NCBI GenBank assembly: GCA_963920525.1
Contig: OY986439.1
Coordinates: 793,001 to 857,000 of the forward strand
DNA: 64,000 nucleotides
Source of the DNA: Dichetophora obliterata
Lineage: Eukaryota > Arthropoda > Insecta > Diptera > Sciomyzidae
Direction: 5' to 3'
This document shows, piece after piece, positions 34,223 through 46,757 of this stretch (position 1 is its first letter; the number at the start of each line of letters is the position of its first letter). The notes beneath the pieces were generated by a model. The model did no database searches, was not told where the DNA came from, and saw nothing but the letters and a program-made list of their open reading frames with translations. The position numbers and the translations under genes are program-made.

Positions 34223-34749
34223 TGACAAAGAGTGACGTGGAAAAAGGGGTGTCTAAAATGGCCCAGAAACGTGTATGAAGCATGGATGACACTTTAAGAA
34301 GATTTTTATATTTTTATTAAAGCAATATCATATATATTAACGTTTCACTACAACACTTGTTTAGCTAAATATATCAAGATCAAAGATATAAATAATGATA
34401 GCCAAACTCAATTTTTAAGTTAACTGTTATACTATTTATTATACGAGCAATATTTGTTTGTTTATTTGACTGTTTGTAAATACGTTTGAGAAAACGGCCC
34501 AAGCGATTTCGATGACACTTTCAATACAGGGGTTTGCGGGGGCGAAAAATATGTCTAACTAGGTCTTATATCTGAGAAAATTCGTTTACAGCGCACAGTG
34601 GAGTATTTGACAGATTTAGGCGACCAGCAGTCGTGCCAGCAGTAGGTAGTAGAGAGTCCAATCCCGAAAGCTTTTCTCGATCCCGGTATTAGTTCGGTAT
34701 TGAAAATTTTGAGAAGTAAATAATTCAAAACGTTTTTAATACAATTTTT
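34223..34749. other. A+T-rich sequence, nothing recognised
   Basis: No similarity recognised. The minus-strand frame at 34842-34555 overlaps the next MITE and looks spurious. Confidence 0.4.
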
Positions 34750-34990
34750 CACCCTTATTCTTGAATCCTTGTCGAGTAAATGTCGTCGTCGAGAGCTCAC
34801 TTTCACCAATGAATCGTCGTTGAAGATCATTTCGACTATCAAAAATTTTAATATTTATTTGACGACGTTTGCTCAATAATTGAGTGAACAATTGCTGCAG
34901 ATCTGGAAGTCAAAATTTAAAGTTTTAAAAATATAACAATTTCGTTTCGACGTCGTTTTAAGAGCGAGCGCGGGTTCAAGAATAAGGGTG
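34750..34990. mobile_element. MITE with CACCCTTATTCTTGAA ends
   Basis: Ends are CACCCTTATTCTTGAATCC and, reverse-complemented, CACCCTTATTCTTGAACCC. 241 bp. The interior is rich in CGTCG and TCGACG. No coding. Target duplication unclear. Confidence 0.75.
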
Positions 34991-35769
34991 ATTATTTATT
35001 ACTTGAAACTAAAGACTGTAAATTAATACATTTGTAAAACAACAAAAAGAAAACAGATTAAGGGTATTCACAATTGCGTTTTTTTTCAGTGTAGTTAACA
35101 AACACCGTGATATTGATACCACATGATATACATGAAATCTCTAAAAACCGAAAGGGTGGTAATTTTAAGTAGCCCAATTATATGTTTAAAGAACGTGGTT
35201 TTCAAAGTTCCATAAACAACTGATCGGTTGCCAGTTATTTTCTAATTTCAAAAATGGAAGAAGCTCAAAATTACTTAACTTAACTTGTTTATGCCATATT
35301 TTAATAAAATATATAAATTTGGATAGTTAATTTATTTGCATAGTAATAAACACTTATAGTGGGAGGTTCCCTACCAAAAGTTATATTTTAAAGGATGCTC
35401 ATAATTGAAGTTTTCAACTATGGCAAAAAATCCACAATACCACGGTACCACACAATTTTAAATAACCTTATTGCTTATATACACAAAAAAACTTAAATAA
35501 TATTAATAACTAGCAAATTGCATTAATTTAAAGAAAAAAACATATAAAAAATAAACTATAGATCAGTTTTAGTTATTATTATATAAATATAAAAAAATTT
35601 TTAAACACCATCTTCATTTTTTTTTTTTTTTTTTTTAGTTAAGACATATTAAGGTTCGGAGAGACTTTTCAAAATTAAATTTTTTTGTTTTATTTATTTT
35701 TAAAGTTATACATTAAGCCGTTCAACGCGTCTTATTTTTCATTAGAGAGTTTTATTCGGATATTATTAC
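34991..35769. other. A+T-rich sequence, nothing recognised
   Basis: No gene. A T20-type run lies at about 35618-35637. The octamer ATTATTAC (35762-35769) precedes the next element. Confidence 0.4.
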
Positions 35770-36752
35770 TAGTGTCCGACCGAATATTAAGATTCAGTTT
35801 CAGCCCTTTTTGTCAGTTTCGGCTAGTTTCGGCTATTCGGCCATATTGAGGTAAAAATTTCTTGCATCAGTCATGCAAGAATTAAATTAATAAAATAATA
35901 AAATTTATAAAATAAAAATTTTTACAACGTATTGTACAAAACAAAAATTATGAATGCGTCTATAATTTGATTTATCGTGTTAACGCAAAACATGAGTTCC
36001 AAAATGTGTGAAATCATATACGACTTTAACAGTGAGTTTGATCACAGCCTAATCACTCAAAGACTACTGAAGAGGAAATGTAGCAATTTCCGAAACAGAC
36101 TGTCTAGTCAGCTAAGTGATTAACCCTTTACAGAGTTGTTGTTGTTGTCTTCTTAAAAACTTACTTGATTAAAGCTCGCAATTAAATTCATGCAAAACAT
36201 TTTGGTTAATTTTATGCGTTCGATACTGTCATTTTCGATTTTATCATTTCTATTGCAATTAATATTAAAGTTTTATAGGGGTCCTGAAGCCAAAAATTGA
36301 TAATTAATCATCCGAACGAATTCTGTGAGTGTGGAATAGAGGAAAAGAAAACGAAATACTTCTATTTTATAAAACTAAACCTTTAAAAAACAAACAAAAA
36401 AAATTTGTTTCGTAGTTCTATAAAAATGTACATTGTAGGTGCATACTATTTTGAGTGTGTACGGAAGATATAAAGTATGAAATACTTTTGCAATGAAAAA
36501 TAAAATAAAAAAATTATCTCAATTATTATTATAGTAAACTTCAATTAACTCTTATATACTTCAATAATCAAATAATACTGTTTTATATTAAATTGTTTTC
36601 TTATGTGTACGAAAGTACTTTTGTTTGCTTTTAGTAAAAAATAAATATTTGTAAAAACTTAAATTTTCATATTAATAACCAGTTTCGGTTTCAGCCGAAT
36701 ATTATAAAATTGCCGAATATTCGGTTTTGGCCAAAATTCCGGTTTCTGAAAA
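35770..36752 (-). mobile_element. hAT element with TAGTGTCCGA ends, diverged copy
   Basis: Starts TAGTGTCCGACCGAATATT and is homologous, in opposite orientation, to the complete copy at 49017-50117. Shared blocks include 'gaggaaatgtagcaatttcc', 'aacagactgtctagtca' and 'cagtttcggtttc'. The far end has decayed ('aaaattccggtttctgaa'), so its target duplication cannot be read. No transposase frame survives. Confidence 0.75.
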
Positions 36753-37159
36753 ATAGTTGTACGATAATCATAAGCAATTTGTAAGTTACGATCACGATTG
36801 CCTTCACCATAAAACAAAATTATTATTTTCTAAGTCAGAATATCTGACAATTTTGAAATACAAAGCTAACTTACCGATGTTGCAAGTTCTTGTAAAACTT
36901 TGTAAAGTCTTTGCTCCAGTGATTTACACTCATCGTCCTAACAATATTTTTTAGCCTCAATAAAAGGTTTTTCTAATTCTATATTCTATATTCATTCATG
37001 GTTGCATTTAAATAAATATTTGTAATAGAAATTTTTTCTTTAAAAATACCGGGATCCCGAAAAAAATCCCGGTATTTAAAGGGGCTTAAATCGTCCAGGA
37101 TCCCTTTTCATTTGGGATTGACTTCCCTAGTAGGTAGCTAACAATCAGACTTAATTTTT
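36753..37159. other. A+T-rich sequence, nothing recognised
   Basis: A short inverted pair 'accgggatcccg' and 'cccggtatttaaa' lies near 37049-37080. No protein similarity. Confidence 0.4.
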
Positions 37160-37815
37160 CCCTTGAAAACGCTTTTGAATTGATACAATCACTCGATCAA
37201 TTTACCATCGCTCAATTTACCAAGATTCTCTGGGAAAAAGTTCAAATGAGAAAGCAGGAAATTATTTTTTATGAACATTCTGCATCCTTTTTCTCCGTAG
37301 GCATTCAAGAACTCGTTTACAATGTCGACGTAATCGGCACTTTTTTGCTACCGACAAAATATTCACATAAAGAAATAAAACTTCTCCATGATCTTTTTTA
37401 ACTTTATTCAATTTGTCTGAATACTTAAATCGTGCATGATTATTCGAATTTGAGGTCCAACAAATATGCCTGTTAATTGAAAAAATATATAATTGCTTGT
37501 AAATATTCTTTTCCGAGAAGAAAGCATTTGCCTTTTTTGATTTTGGCGTCACTTAGCTTAGGAAATACCGTTTTCAAATATAAAAAAGTTTTGCATTCTG
37601 TGTTGAGCAATTTTACAAACTGTGGAATGATGACAATAATTTCTTCCTCAATCATGAACAATTTTCGTGGTGGCAACTTACTGCGTAGTCCTTTGCACTC
37701 ACAAAAAAAACAATAATACTTAGAATATCGTCCTTGCACTCCAATATTATACACTATATTATAGTGAGGACTTTCAGATCCGAGTCGATATGCCATTGAT
37801 GTTTGGGTTTTCAAC
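37160..37815 (-). pseudogene. fragment of an arthropod orphan element gene (HLDFFPENLG-type)
   Basis: Minus-strand similarity in order: KYYCFFCECKGLRSK, IIPQFVKLLNTECKTFLYLK, TVFPKLSDAKIKKG; then, after a shift, KRSWRSFISLCEYFVGSKK, ADYVDIVNEFLNAYGEKG, FLLSHLNFFPENLG and IQKRFQGKN. From memory this is the conserved core of a dispersed, uncharacterised arthropod protein in which HSHLDFFPENLG is followed by GERFHQDI and MEKRYQGKW. The Cys pair suggests a metal site. Function unknown; its copy number in arthropods suggests an element origin. Frameshifts and stops break this copy, which abuts a plus-strand transposase remnant. Confidence 0.6.
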
Positions 37816-38215
37816 TACCCTCAAAAAATACACCAATTTAAACGGCATCATTGAACCGTACTTTTTCAAAAATAATGAAAATCACAATGTTACAGTACAG
37901 GGGGCAAAGTACCGTGTGATGATTACCAACATTTTTTTTTTGCCGAAAATGGAAGAATTCGACTTGGTTGGCATGTGGTTTCAACAAGTCGGTGTCACAT
38001 GCCACACTGCACCCGATACCATGGACCTATTGAGAGGTAAGTTTGTTGAGTAATTTATATCACGTTTTGGAGCAGTACATTGGCCGCCAAGATCATGCGA
38101 TTTGACCCCATTTGACTATTTTTTGCGGCCGAAATGCTGGGAAAAGTATGCCAAAATTAGAGCTTATGGATGGACCAACTCAGGCGTAGCCGCAGGCAAC
38201 ATTTACATGAAATGA
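37790..38215 (+). pseudogene. mariner/Tc-like DDE transposase, C-terminal half, catalytic Asp lost
   Basis: Starts with NLNGIIEPYFFKN and NENHNVTVQGAKYRVMITNI, then MWFQQVGVTCHTAPDTMDLL. A single TAA (38051-38053) follows. The same frame continues FISRFGAVHWPPRSCDLTPF and DYFLR before ending near 38215. In this insect family the motif is normally WFQQDGATCHTA; here the catalytic Asp is Val. The third-residue region SCDLTPFD is kept. The N-terminal half and the terminal repeats are absent. It belongs to the same family as the deleted copy at 10.85 kb. Confidence 0.85.
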
Positions 38216-39839
38216 TCTTTAAAAAATAAATGACGCATTGATGTATCGCTCAAAATAATTATTTTATTCAGTTTTGTTCCAATTTTCCAGAACCAAACAT
38301 TTAAAAAATTACCCTTTATTTCATTGGACGAACCCCCGAAAATGTTTGGCAGAGCATATCTTCTAAATGGGAGGACCGATTTTACAATTTTTTTTCTAAA
38401 CTCTTCTACGACTCCAAAATTATTTCCTAACGAAGCCAAAATTTGGAAGCTCTTTTTAGTTTATTAGTTATTTGAAAAAAATATTTCCATATGTTTTATT
38501 GTTGTTGTTATTCGCTGAATCCAGTTTGCTTCTAGCTTACTGCTTCGTATTGCTTTTTTTGTGCAAAAAAAAACAAATTTATATAAAAAAAACAGAAGCG
38601 TCGCTGGGCACACGAGAGAAGCGAAGATTTTTCGCAGTTTCATAAGTTTTATAATTTAATGGTTTCTTTAATAAAAACCATTTTTAATTAAAAAAAATTT
38701 TAAATACCACTAAATAAACCATAATGTTAACTAAAAAAAATAATATTCTCACCAGTAAATTTTATTACATTACATTATAGGTATTACCTATATTAATATT
38801 TTAACCTGAATTGTCATGTCTACACAAATTGAAGCAATCATTCAAGCAAAAAACGCAGTATCTACATAAACAGAGATAAAAAAGTGGTATCTATAGGCAG
38901 ATACTGCGTTTTCCCCTTTGTATTTGTAGTCAATGTTTTTTAAAATATATTTACATCTTTCTTTTTGTGTCCCAAAAAAAATTTTTAAATATTGATTTCT
39001 TTATACATAGCTTATTAATTTTTTATTAAATATCCTTGTGCAAGATATGAAGGTTCCAAAAATATATCATTTAAATATCATAAATATTTAAACAAAAAAG
39101 GTTTTTGATATATAAAACGTACAGTTGATGTAGATACGCTTTTTGAACTGTTTGTGGTAATTTAAACTTATAGAACAAACAATCAAAAAAGCTGCAACTG
39201 CAGTGTTTGTTCCACAGTTTTTGCATTTTAAATAAAATCGGGAGAAATATCATTAATATTGAAAGCAAACTGGATTTCACTAACCCGAAGAACCAAATAT
39301 TTATAACCATTCAAGCCCTAATAATTTTTTATAAATAACTGTAAGTCGTTTATCTCAGAACATTTAAATGTGTAGATGCCGCACCCTTCCTTATGACGGC
39401 AGAGCATATCTCGGTAATGGACAAGTTGAGTGGTCTCGTCGATAAACCGTTAGAAAGACCAAGTCTTTCAAATGAGCCCTTAAGGGAGTTAGTTTTTCTG
39501 CTAGAAACAATAGTGTGAATCAAAGTAGTGAAGTATCAACTAACCCCGTAACCCCTAAGGGTGCAAATAGACCCACCCCTCCCATACGATTTTTTACTTA
39601 ACTCGACCTCCTCTTTCATCTCCATAAATATTCGTACTTTTACACTCGACACCCTGTATACAATATATATACATATTTCTATACCTGCCAATTTTTCAAG
39701 AACTTAAAAAAAAACGGATTATCTTAGAAATTACACATTTCTTTGGCCGCCGATAAGTTTCCTAGGAAAAAACTCTTTCGAGAATGTAATTGATAGGCAT
39801 TACCTAAATTGTCGAATTTTTCACGTACTCCCACTTTTT
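38216..39839. other. non-coding sequence with one strong hairpin
   Basis: No gene recognised. AAAACGCAGTATCT (about 38850-38863) and AGATACTGCGTTTT (about 38899-38912) form a 14-bp perfect stem with a 35-base loop that can pair further. The sequence at 39360-39660 is less A+T-rich and ends ACACCCTGTATAC, which resembles the terminus of some insect mariner-type elements, but no partner end was found. Confidence 0.4.
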
Positions 39840-42440
39840 CCCCCATTTAGTCCCAAAATTAATGCTGTATTGAGAGTATTTGTTAGTTTAAGCCGACTTA
39901 TTGATTACCATAGGTACATATGTATATACAGAGCAACACACAGTTGTCTCTTCTTTATTATATGTATATTATTATTATATTTTGTTTTTGTACACATGTA
40001 TGCACATAAAAGGACTATGTTACTTTTTATTTTAAAATATGTTTTTTTTTTTGCTGTCAGGATAAAAAAGGAAAAACCTCCAAAAAAATAAAAGAACCAA
40101 ATGCACCGACACACATACACTCACCCACACAAACCCACAGACGCACACTTGCATGCATGCAATAATCATCACAGCCATGTTCGTTTGGTACTTGCGATAT
40201 GAATTTTGCATTCACCGTCACTGCTTTTACGGCAGCATCACATCGACCGTTGGTCCATGCACCAGCCTCGGAATCGTCTGTTTTTGTTATAAGTTGTAAA
40301 AAAAGGCCACGCCCGCTCTACTCTACTTATGTATTTAAATTTTGTTGTTCCTCTTTTTTTATGCATGTTTTTCTCTTTTATTGGGGGCTTCCATAGCACT
40401 TTTATTTTATTTTAAATTTTTTATTTGTTTTGTTTTGTTTTGTCTTTTTCGGCTCATGACGATGATTTTTTTATTCAAGCAGATAATTACATTTAAATAA
40501 AATAAAAATTTCATGATTCGAAATTTGTTGTAGTGGGCGCTGCAGTGGAGGTGCTTGACTGGTGCAGCGAGGCTTTTTAAGTTGTAGAATGGTTTATTTG
40601 TTTTTTTTTTTAATTGTGTAACTCATTTTGGTACATACTCGGACAGACAAGTGGGAAGTTGAGGCTAGCCATTAGTTGGCAAATTTCAAATTTTTAATTG
40701 TTGGTAGAGACCGGGTGTTTCCTCATCCCTTAGATTCAGATTACCAAGAGATAAGAGCGCAGCAGTAAGAACTGGGGAATGAGATGGCTGCATACAAAAC
40801 AAAGTACTTTAGATTGAAAACATCTAAAATCACAAAATATATTTGAAACCATCGTTAAACCTTTTTGCTTTTGGTGAGAAGAACAACAGTTAAATGAATT
40901 CCAAGAAGATGCCATAGATATAGTGCAAAAGAATTAACGCAATAACACCCAGTTTTAGAGATTGGGAATGTAGTCTCAGCAAGTGGGACAGGCGGTCACC
41001 CATACTTTTCCTTGTCCACAATTCAACATATCGCTTGCAAGTGGCGCAGACTTTGTACTTGTCAACTGCAAGTTCCCGAAGTACACAAAGCATTCTAACA
41101 GAATTTTAATTACAACGAAATGGTAAAACATTTCAGCGAAGTGTCTCCCTGCAGCTGCAACTCGCTGCATTGCAATATTGCAGCAACGGCATCACGCACA
41201 CATATTCTGCTGCAAACACACAGGCACAAGCGCCTCTTCAGCGCCTTAAAGTATGCTTTGGCTCTTAGAATATGTTTTATAAATGGACGCCTGCCGCTGC
41301 AGGCATTCATTCACCATAAACAGCAACAACACAAGAAGTGCAAAAACGTTTGTTCTTTGCGTTGATGACTTTGTTGTGTATCATTTTGTGTTTTTGTTTT
41401 ATTTAGTGGTGCTTCTTTTACCACTTTGCAATGGATCTTCTGTTTGTAGATTGAAATGAACCAAATAGTCTCAAATATTTGTTGTTGCTGGGATTAAAAT
41501 TTCCTCCCCTATGCTTTTAGAGACCTTAATGTTAAACTAAAAGATGATTCGATATGGTAGTGAAAAGTTGCTATAGATGTTTTTATTAATAATATCTTAC
41601 GGCGATATCTACTTGTAAAGCCTGTACTACCTACTATTGTGAAGTGAAAAATAACCAGATACATCTTTTTATAAACAATATCGATCCATCTAATGAGAAA
41701 TATAGTAGGGACATCAAAGATGACCCTCGCGATTAATTAATCTTGCTATATGTGTATACTCGTATGTATGTACAAATGCGTATATATCTGCTGTGGGGAT
41801 ATGTTTGCGAGTAATTTTGTAGCATCACCTTAACACCGACATCATTTGTAGAACGTAATCACTAAAATGACTCGAAAAACTCGCACATATTAAAAAACCT
41901 ACCGGAGCAGAAAAAAATTAGCATATAAGCGCCCCTGATGACCACACCATAGCCGCAGTGTCGACCCTTTCCTTTTCACAACTTTTTTTTTGTTTGTAGA
42001 GCGCCACATGAGCTATGCAAAGCTAAAATAAGACCCATAGATGTACATACCTTTTGGGCGGACAATGCTTCACATTAGACACAAAGATTATCTAAACCTG
42101 CTCTTATGTGTGTGTTTATCACTCTAACATTGTACAAGTGTGTGTAATGGGAGCGCTGTTATGGCAGCCCCAAGCGGGCATGCAATTCCTAATAAATGCA
42201 GAGCTGCTGTCTGACGAACCCTTTTATTGAGTCGTATTTGTCAAGTCTTGCTATTCAAATTGGTCGAGTTGTGTAGAAAAGAGAAAACATAGATAAATTG
42301 GAAGAGAGAGGCCTAAATAATGGGCACTATATAGGTATAGCTGCACTTGTGCTGGAGTTTATATCTAAGAATGCACTGAACCCCTTCGCAACTGTACTGC
42401 AATTTAGCTGAATCGGAGTAATTGTCCTTTCCAATTGAAG
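39840..42440. other. repeat-poor, less A+T-rich island; no exon recognised
   Basis: About 2.6 kb without any element seen elsewhere in the window and with visibly higher G+C. It has CA-rich stretches (about 40104-40150), CAGCAACA-type runs near 41320 and TGTATGT-type stretches near 41760. Many overlapping short ORFs occur on both strands, none convincing. This texture is like fly intronic or intergenic regulatory DNA. That reading is inference only. Confidence 0.3.
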
Positions 42441-42794
42441 TTGGAGTTTACACTGGAAAAAATATTAAAAGTAATGATTTGGATACATTTATTCATGATA
42501 AAGTTTGTGAAAACAAACTTTCCGTCTGATTATGCATGCTTGAGTATGAGAAAGTATAATTATAAGTTTTATATGATTATGGTAACATGACAGACACACC
42601 AAGTGTCAAAAAATTGCCCACTTCATATGCGCTTAAAAAAATTAAAAAAGATATGGAGGGAAATTTGTTAATAAATAAAAACTATTTAAACATGTATAAA
42701 TCAACAGTTAAATCAAATTGACTGGATTTTTTGAATTTATACAGATTTTGCTATTATGATGAGAGGTAAGCGGAGTTCTTAGGCTTTTTTACCA

Positions 42795-43740
42795 AATTAA
42801 GATTATGGCAGGTATTTGCAAAATTTGGGACATTGTACTCATTTCTGTGAATTTTAAGGAGATTTTACCGTTTTTTAAACTGGGAAATGGGCGTGGCTTT
42901 CATTCGGCTTTTACAAATTTTATACTCAGAGTACATATTTACAGTCACCTTGTATGGGAGGTAGGCGTGGTTTTTATCCGATTTGGCATATTTTCGAACT
43001 TGATATTTTTTTTAATAAAAAGCTTACATGGATTTCATTTAAAAAATGGATAACTATTAAAATAAAACGTGAAGCTAGAATTATGGTTTCTTTATACTAT
43101 TTGGCCCCAAAGTAAGTTAAAATCGCTTGAGGCCATACAGTATTACATCACGAAATTGATTTGTATTCATTTTGTGTATTTTGAGTGGTTACAGGAATGA
43201 CACAAAATGTCAGAATTAGCTTTTGCTGGAATGAATCGTCTTTATTTGGAGATCACCGGCACCAGAGAAAACTAAAACTCTTTTCCGTATGTTTTTATAA
43301 TTATTTTAAATGGCAGAAAACACACACGGTATACGGTATATATTTTGACCTTGTCATCTAGAGCATTTACAAATAAAAATTGCTGAAGCTACACTTTGAT
43401 CGAGGACAGGTGACAGGAATAACATTTAAGCCTATTTAGGGCGTTTCCACCTGTAAAATTTATTTTTTAATGACCTTTTACAACATAAACTTAGAGAAAA
43501 AAACTTTTTGGAGAGCTGGAGTATTTTAAAGTACTAACAATTTTTTTTTTCTCTCAAAACTGTGAAGGCATTTAGATGGGCACTTTTGGCGGAATTTGGT
43601 ACGATAGCAACAAAATTACGGCTGTAATCGTAATAACAGACATAACAGACATGACGAAATAGACTCAGGAGACTATACTGATAAAAAAATGTATAAACTT
43701 TTCTATACTTGCCACACCTCCATATCGGCATTACAAGCGT
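42795..43740 (-). mobile_element. Helitron-like repeat, minus-strand copy
   Basis: Read on the minus strand it begins 'tcactacgcttgtaatgc', then 'atatggaggtgtggcaag' and 'ctcctgagtctatttcgt', matching the start of the copy at 2583 ('tcactccgtttttaac', 'aaggaggcgtggcagg', 'ctcctgagcctatttcgc'). It continues to 'cacgcctacctcccatac' near 42960. The terminal hairpin is not seen, so this copy is 3'-truncated or diverged. Confidence 0.6.
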
Positions 43741-44219
43741 AGTGACAAAGTTAATCTACCCTTTGCGCAGTATATGTTGGTATATAAAAAGCAGCTTTTT
43801 CACTGAAATGTCACGCGGGGTAACATAGAATTCTAAATTGAACAGATTTCTATGTTTCGTCACGTTTTGGGTAATCAGATACATACGGTAGATTTTTTCA
43901 GTAAATTTCTATGTGACAATCGAAATAATATCAAATATCATATTTAAAATGGTATTGAAAAAATAGTGCTTTAATGAATGTCAAAATTGGATTTTAGTCT
44001 CAAATAAACAGATTTTGTATAAAGTGTTGATTAAAGCCGGTAACTTTATAATCTCTTTTGTTATAAAAAATTGCTGTGAAGGAATTGTATGTATTAATAT
44101 TAAATAAAATCAGTTGCTTCAGAAGCCCAGATTATATTGAAATAATATCTGCAAGTATAGCAAAAAATAAAATTGAGGTTGCTTTTTTTGGACTGTTAAA
44201 AAATAACTTTGAGTCTCGT
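43741..44219. other. A+T-rich sequence, nothing recognised
   Basis: No protein similarity was found. It may include the most decayed endonuclease start of the LINE that follows. Confidence 0.4.
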
Positions 44220-46757
44220 AATAGCATGTACATTCAATAATGAAGCTCCAAATTTATGAAGTAGTTGTATTTTGTGAACAGCTTTTAATATCTGAAAGAA
44301 ATAACTCTACTTTGTCTTACAAAATGATAACAGCCCACGATCACCAATAAAAATTCACATCAGTTGATGTGTATTAGGTGATTTCCACCTAAATAAATTC
44401 TAATATAAATAGTCTAATGTAAATAGTGGTAATTAAATTTATCTTGTTGACAATTTTTTAAGTTGTGATTAAGTTCAAATTAATAACATTTCTAATATGC
44501 TTAATAGAATTGTCGATTAAGTTTTTATAAGCAATAATATCAATTTTAAGATCGTTGAAAATCCATTTCCTTTTGCTGCTTCTGACATGCACCATGTTCC
44601 GTTGGCCACAGAACTCGAATTTGATTTTTTTTTTTTCACAAATAAATACAATTGACAATGTGAAAGCTTTCAATTATAAATTATGTGATTTTAATCTTTT
44701 AAATAATATTTTTGTTAATCTTGATTGGGACTCTGTGTTTAACGGTGCTGATGTCTCTGAATGTTTTTTCAATTTAAGACCAATGTAAATGAGATTTGTA
44801 ATAAAAACATTCCTCATATTCCAACTACTTCTGCTAAGCTGCCTAATGGCCTTAAAAAACTTAAAAACATAAGAAACCGATTTTTTAAGAAATACAAGCA
44901 ATGTAATGATTTGGTTTTTTATGATAAATATAAGCATTATATGAGGGAATTTAATTTTTTAAATAAATATTTGTATAACCAATACATTTTAAGGTTTGAA
45001 ATTAATATAAAATCTAACCCTAAAGCTTTTTGGCGATTTGTCAAATCAAAAAAAAATAGTGGTAGTATACCTTCAGCTGTTTTCTATAAAGGTAAAATTG
45101 CAATGAAGCGGCAAATCTTTTTGCAGAATATTTTCAGTCAAACTTTGAAACTCCTTATGACAGTGATATTTGTGATGATTTCCTCGTTAATATTCATTCA
45201 TCTTTCGATTTTGGTTCGTTTGTTTTGTCCTCTGATGATGTCATAAAAGGAATTAAAAGTTTAAAACCATCAATGAAGACAGATATTGATGGTATATCTG
45301 CTTTTTTGTTAAAAAATTGTTTAGGATTAGTTGAAACCATTAAAGCCATTTTAAACAAATCTCTTGCTATGGGTAACTTTCTTGATGACTGGAAGGTTCC
45401 TTTAATAACACCAATATTTAAAAACGGTAACAAAAATGATATATCTAACTATAGGCCAATTTCTAAACTATCTACTTTCTCGAAACTCTTTGAAGGCATC
45501 ATTAAAGACAAGCTTTATTTTGTAGCCAAACGCTGGATCTGTCCTAATCAACATGGATTTGTTACTGGACGTTCAACTGTATCTAATCTTGCTATTTTTT
45601 CTGATGATTGTATTGCGGCTTTTCGAAATGGATGTCAAGTTGATACAATTTATACCGACTTCTCTAAAGCATAACTTCGATAAAGTATCTCACAGTATTT
45701 TATTACAAAAATTAGCTAAATTGGGTTTTCATTCTAATGTATTGCAATGGCTACGTTCTTATTTAACAAATAGATCTTGTACTGTTGTTGTTGATAATGG
45801 TAAATCTGCACCTTACCTTGCTTCATCAGGGGTTCCTCAAGGGAGTATTTTGGGACCTCTTTTATTTATATTGTACATAAATGATATAAGTTCGTGTTTT
45901 TATAAAGTTAATTTCCTTTTATATGCAGATGACCTTAAAATATACATTGCGGTTAAAAATCAATCTGATTCTGATTATCTACAGGTTGAATTGTCTAATG
46001 TTTATGCGTGGTGCCAAAAAATATTAATAAATGCTTTCAAGTAACGTTTACCTAGTCGCAAAACATCCTAAATACGTGTTATCACGTTGGTACCTCTGTA
46101 TTGCAAAAAGTTGAGAAAACTTCAGACTTAGGTGTCATTTTTGATACCAAATTAACATTCTCAAATCACTTTGATTTTATAATCTCGAAAGCTTATGCTA
46201 TGATGGCTTTTGTTCGGCGTAAGAGTACCGCCTTTTTGGACCCATACACGCATAAAACTCTTTTTACTTCTTTGGTTAGATCTAGACTGGGATATGCCTC
46301 GTTGATTTGGAATCCATATTATGCTCTCCATATTAATCGCTTTGAGCGGCTACAAAAAGTCCTTACCCGTTACGCTTTACGATCATTATATCCTATTGAA
46401 CCTCTTCCCTCATATAATGTTCGATGTTTCTTATAGATTTAAAAACATTGCAAAGTAGAAGAATAATGCTTTCCCTAATGTTCATCTTTGATCTTGTTAG
46501 TGGTGCTATTGATTGTCCGCGTCTTTTAGGGGAGTATCTAAAGAAATTTAAATTGATTTTTCATGCTCAAAATTGGTTTTAAAAAATTTGTTAAATAGCT
46601 TTTATCGTTAATTTGTTTAAAAGTATTTGATTTTAGTTATAGTATTATTGTGTTATTATTATTGAAATTTAATATAATTTATTTTTCTCGTTTGTTAATT
46701 GTAGTCAGTAAGGAAACTATTCCATTGATGAAGTACAAATAAATAAATAAATAAATG
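44220..46757 (+). mobile_element. non-LTR retrotransposon (CR1/Jockey-like group), 5'-truncated, AAAT-repeat tail
   Basis: Holds the C-terminal half of an endonuclease, a full reverse transcriptase and the usual C-terminal domain, then about 170 bp of 3' untranslated sequence ending in (AAAT)n at about 46738-46757. A short tandem-repeat tail in place of poly(A) is typical of several insect LINE groups. No ORF1 was found upstream, as expected for 5' truncation during insertion. It is related to the 13-17.9 kb element in domain order and motifs, but not a close copy. Confidence 0.85.
44362..46580 (+). pseudogene. LINE ORF2 remnant: partial endonuclease, reverse transcriptase, C-terminal domain
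   Basis: Endonuclease relic: VLGDFHLNK near 44367, then PFPFAASDMHHVPLATELEF (44560-44620) with an SDMHH motif where SDH is expected. Linker: KLPNGLKKLKNIRNRFFKKY, then NPKAFWRFVKSKKNSGSIPS. Reverse transcriptase: DDWKVPLITPIFKNGNK, SNYRPISKLSTFSKLFE, QHGFVTGRSTVSNL, VDTIYTDFSKA, one-base shift, FDKVSHSILLQKLAKLGFHS, SSGVPQGSILGPLLFILYIN, FLLYADDLKIYI. The catalytic YADD is intact. C-terminal domain: EKTSDLGVIFDTKLTFSNHF, SLVRSRLGYASLIWNPYY, then after a shift RRIMLSLMFIFDLVSGAIDC to about 46580. Frameshifts near 45110, 45670, 46040 and 46430 and stops in the endonuclease make it dead. Confidence 0.9.

Noticed and set aside
33963..34292. Two opposing ORFs of about 70-90 codons
   Set aside because: They lie across the 149-bp palindrome, which generates paired open frames on both strands.
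39655..39665. ACACCCTGTATAC as the end of a mariner-type element
   Set aside because: No matching opposite end was found nearby; a similar CCACCCTGTATAA near 26383 is also unpaired.
40199..41365. Overlapping 60-80 codon ORFs on both strands as a possible host gene
   Set aside because: None has family similarity, they overlap antisense, and no splice-consistent chain of exons is apparent.
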